The translations under genes were made by a program, and so were the position numbers. From Maribacter sp044594925 (GTDB lineage Bacteria > Bacteroidota > Bacteroidia > Flavobacteriales > Flavobacteriaceae): a stretch of DNA of 64,000 nt. The notes under the pieces are model-generated. The model ran no database searches, was not told the origin of the DNA, and saw only the letters and a list, made by a program, of their open reading frames with translations. Shown here in pieces: positions 63,240-64,000 of the stretch (within the stretch, counting starts at the first letter, position 1; each line of letters opens with the position of its first letter). The stretch is taken from the NCBI RefSeq assembly GCF_044594925.1, contig NZ_CP138991.1, positions 3,472,001 to 3,536,000 on the forward strand, given 5' to 3'.

Positions 63240-64000
63240 TTGGACCCTGACCCTTTACTTTATAGTTTAAATTTTATAGTAATGGACGGTGCCTTCGCAC
63301 TTAATATAGGGATACTTATAGTCTTATTACTTTGTTCCGCTATGATTTCTGGGGCAGAAGTAGCACTGTTTGGACTCTCTCCTACGGAGGCAAATGAAAT
63401 TCAAGAACAAAAAACAGCAAAAGGAAATATCCTGATTAAACTTCTAGAGCGTCCCAAAAAACTTCTGGCCACGATATTAATTGCCAATAATGCCATCAAT
63501 ATTGGAGTTGTACTATTATTTAATGTAATCGGCGACACGCTATTTTCAAAAATCAACTACGTGCTTTTTGGAGTAGTTTCATTACGGTTTTTGTTAGAAG
63601 TTGTCGTGGCTACTTTTTTAATTTTGATGTTTGGAGAGATACTACCAAAAATTTATGCGAATAGAAATAGAATAAACTTTTCCCATTTCATGGCTTATCC
63701 GCTTAAAACATTAGATTTTTTATTCGCGCCTTTTAGTCTTCCAATGCGTGCGGGTACTATATTTTTATATGACAAGCTCGGAAAAGAAAAGTCTAACTTA
63801 AGCGTAGATCATTTATCTCAGGCGTTAGAATTGACCTCGGATGGGGATACCACCAAAGAAGAACAAAAAATATTACAAGGAATTGTTTCCTTCGGAAATA
63901 CAGATACCAAGCAAGTAATGCGTCCGCGGATAGATATTTTTTCGTTGAACGACCAAATGAAATTTTTGGAAGTATTGGAAGAAATCAAAAAGAACGGCTA
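63240..64000 (+). CDS. gldE: Gliding motility-associated protein GldE (5' part; runs off the window)
   Basis: The visible ~253 residues are open to the end of the window. The start is taken as TTG 63240 (MDPDPLLYSL), with ATG 63282 as alternative. The N-terminal membrane region is a CNNM/DUF21 domain with four hydrophobic segments (~15-35, ~70-95, ~105-125, ~140-160) and MISGAEVALFGLSPTEA. The first CBS domain begins after GNTDTKQVMRPRIDIFSL. GldE is a CorC/HlyC-like protein needed with GldD for gliding in Flavobacterium. The mutY-ssb-gldE order supports the call. Confidence 0.9.
   Translation, partial: MDPDPLLYSLNFIVMDGAFALNIGILIVLLLCSAMISGAEVALFGLSPTEANEIQEQKTAKGNILIKLLERPKKLLATILIANNAINIGVVLLFNVIGDTLFSKINYVLFGVVSLRFLLEVVVATFLILMFGEILPKIYANRNRINFSHFMAYPLKTLDFLFAPFSLPMRAGTIFLYDKLGKEKSNLSVDHLSQALELTSDGDTTKEEQKILQGIVSFGNTDTKQVMRPRIDIFSLNDQMKFLEVLEEIKKNG

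Noticed and set aside
1..64000. CRISPR arrays, tRNA or rRNA genes, insertion sequences or prophage
   Set aside because: No regularly spaced repeats, tRNA-like cloverleaf, rRNA sequence, transposase or phage gene was seen on reading both strands.

Overview
The window looks like a chromosomal segment of a marine-type member of the Flavobacteriaceae (Bacteroidota). The evidence is low GC, TonB-dependent receptors paired with lipoproteins, DUF4270 and DUF5689 proteins, a homodimeric glycyl-tRNA synthetase, a 29-residue Cox24/mS38-like ribosomal protein, TAnnTTTG promoter -7 boxes, almost no Shine-Dalgarno sites, and a mutY-ssb-gldE end that matches gliding bacteria of this family. I see no rRNA, tRNA, CRISPR array, prophage or insertion sequence. 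Most genes are housekeeping or conserved flavobacterial genes, with short accessory cassettes between them.

Layout. 1-3.2 kb: 3' part of a TonB-dependent receptor and a DUF5689/lamin-tail lipoprotein. 3.2-6.4 kb: two tandem single-domain response regulators and a multi-PAS histidine kinase. 6.5-9.8 kb: katG divergent from an ankyrin-repeat gene, then a SemiSWEET transporter. 9.9-16.2 kb: Nudix hydrolase, omega-amidase-like nitrilase, Ig-like lipoprotein, comF, a coiled-coil membrane protein, glyS. 16.2-18.8 kb: a second TonB receptor with a small outer-membrane protein. 18.9-24.1 kb: exonuclease III, a cytochrome c/VCBS protein, aldo/keto reductase, radA and two micro-ORFs. 24.2-32.4 kb: panC-panD-flippase-esterase-like operon, divergent from a stand-alone GT5 N-domain gene, DUF4270 and glmS. 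32.6-37.1 kb: a third TonB receptor with an SGNH-hydrolase lipoprotein. 37.2-39.7 kb: atpD-atpC and a small membrane protein. 39.8-41.5 kb: a GH5-type glycosidase. 41.5-42.9 kb: an XRE regulator with two DUF2975 membrane proteins. 43.0-46.8 kb: M61 peptidase, response regulator, and a GAF/PAS kinase-like protein. 47.2-48.4 kb: two envelope proteins. 48.4-58.9 kb: biotin region (bioF, bioD, bioA, a ketoacyl synthase, bioB), interrupted by a GT39 gene and an NfeD/flotillin pair. 58.9-64 kb: recX, rng, a bS22-like gene, HU, mutY, ssb and the start of gldE.

The most interesting points are: (i) the XRE/DUF2975 operon has two identical-consensus operators, TTATTG-N5-CAATAA, 31 bp apart and flanking a consensus -7 box, which is what a self-regulating promoter would look like; (ii) several start codons sit exactly 4-5 nt after TAnnTTTG, suggesting leaderless transcripts; (iii) a ketoacyl synthase sits 8 bp after bioA and no bioC or bioH is visible, suggesting an unassigned pimeloyl step; (iv) a 7-bp periodic hairpin repeat separates atpD from atpC; (v) several proteins lack a hallmark element: an esterase with Asp in place of the nucleophile Ser, a kinase-like protein without an ATPase domain, an RNase G without Zn-link cysteines, and a GT5 N-domain alone. 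Functions are inferred from motifs read by eye; no database search was possible.
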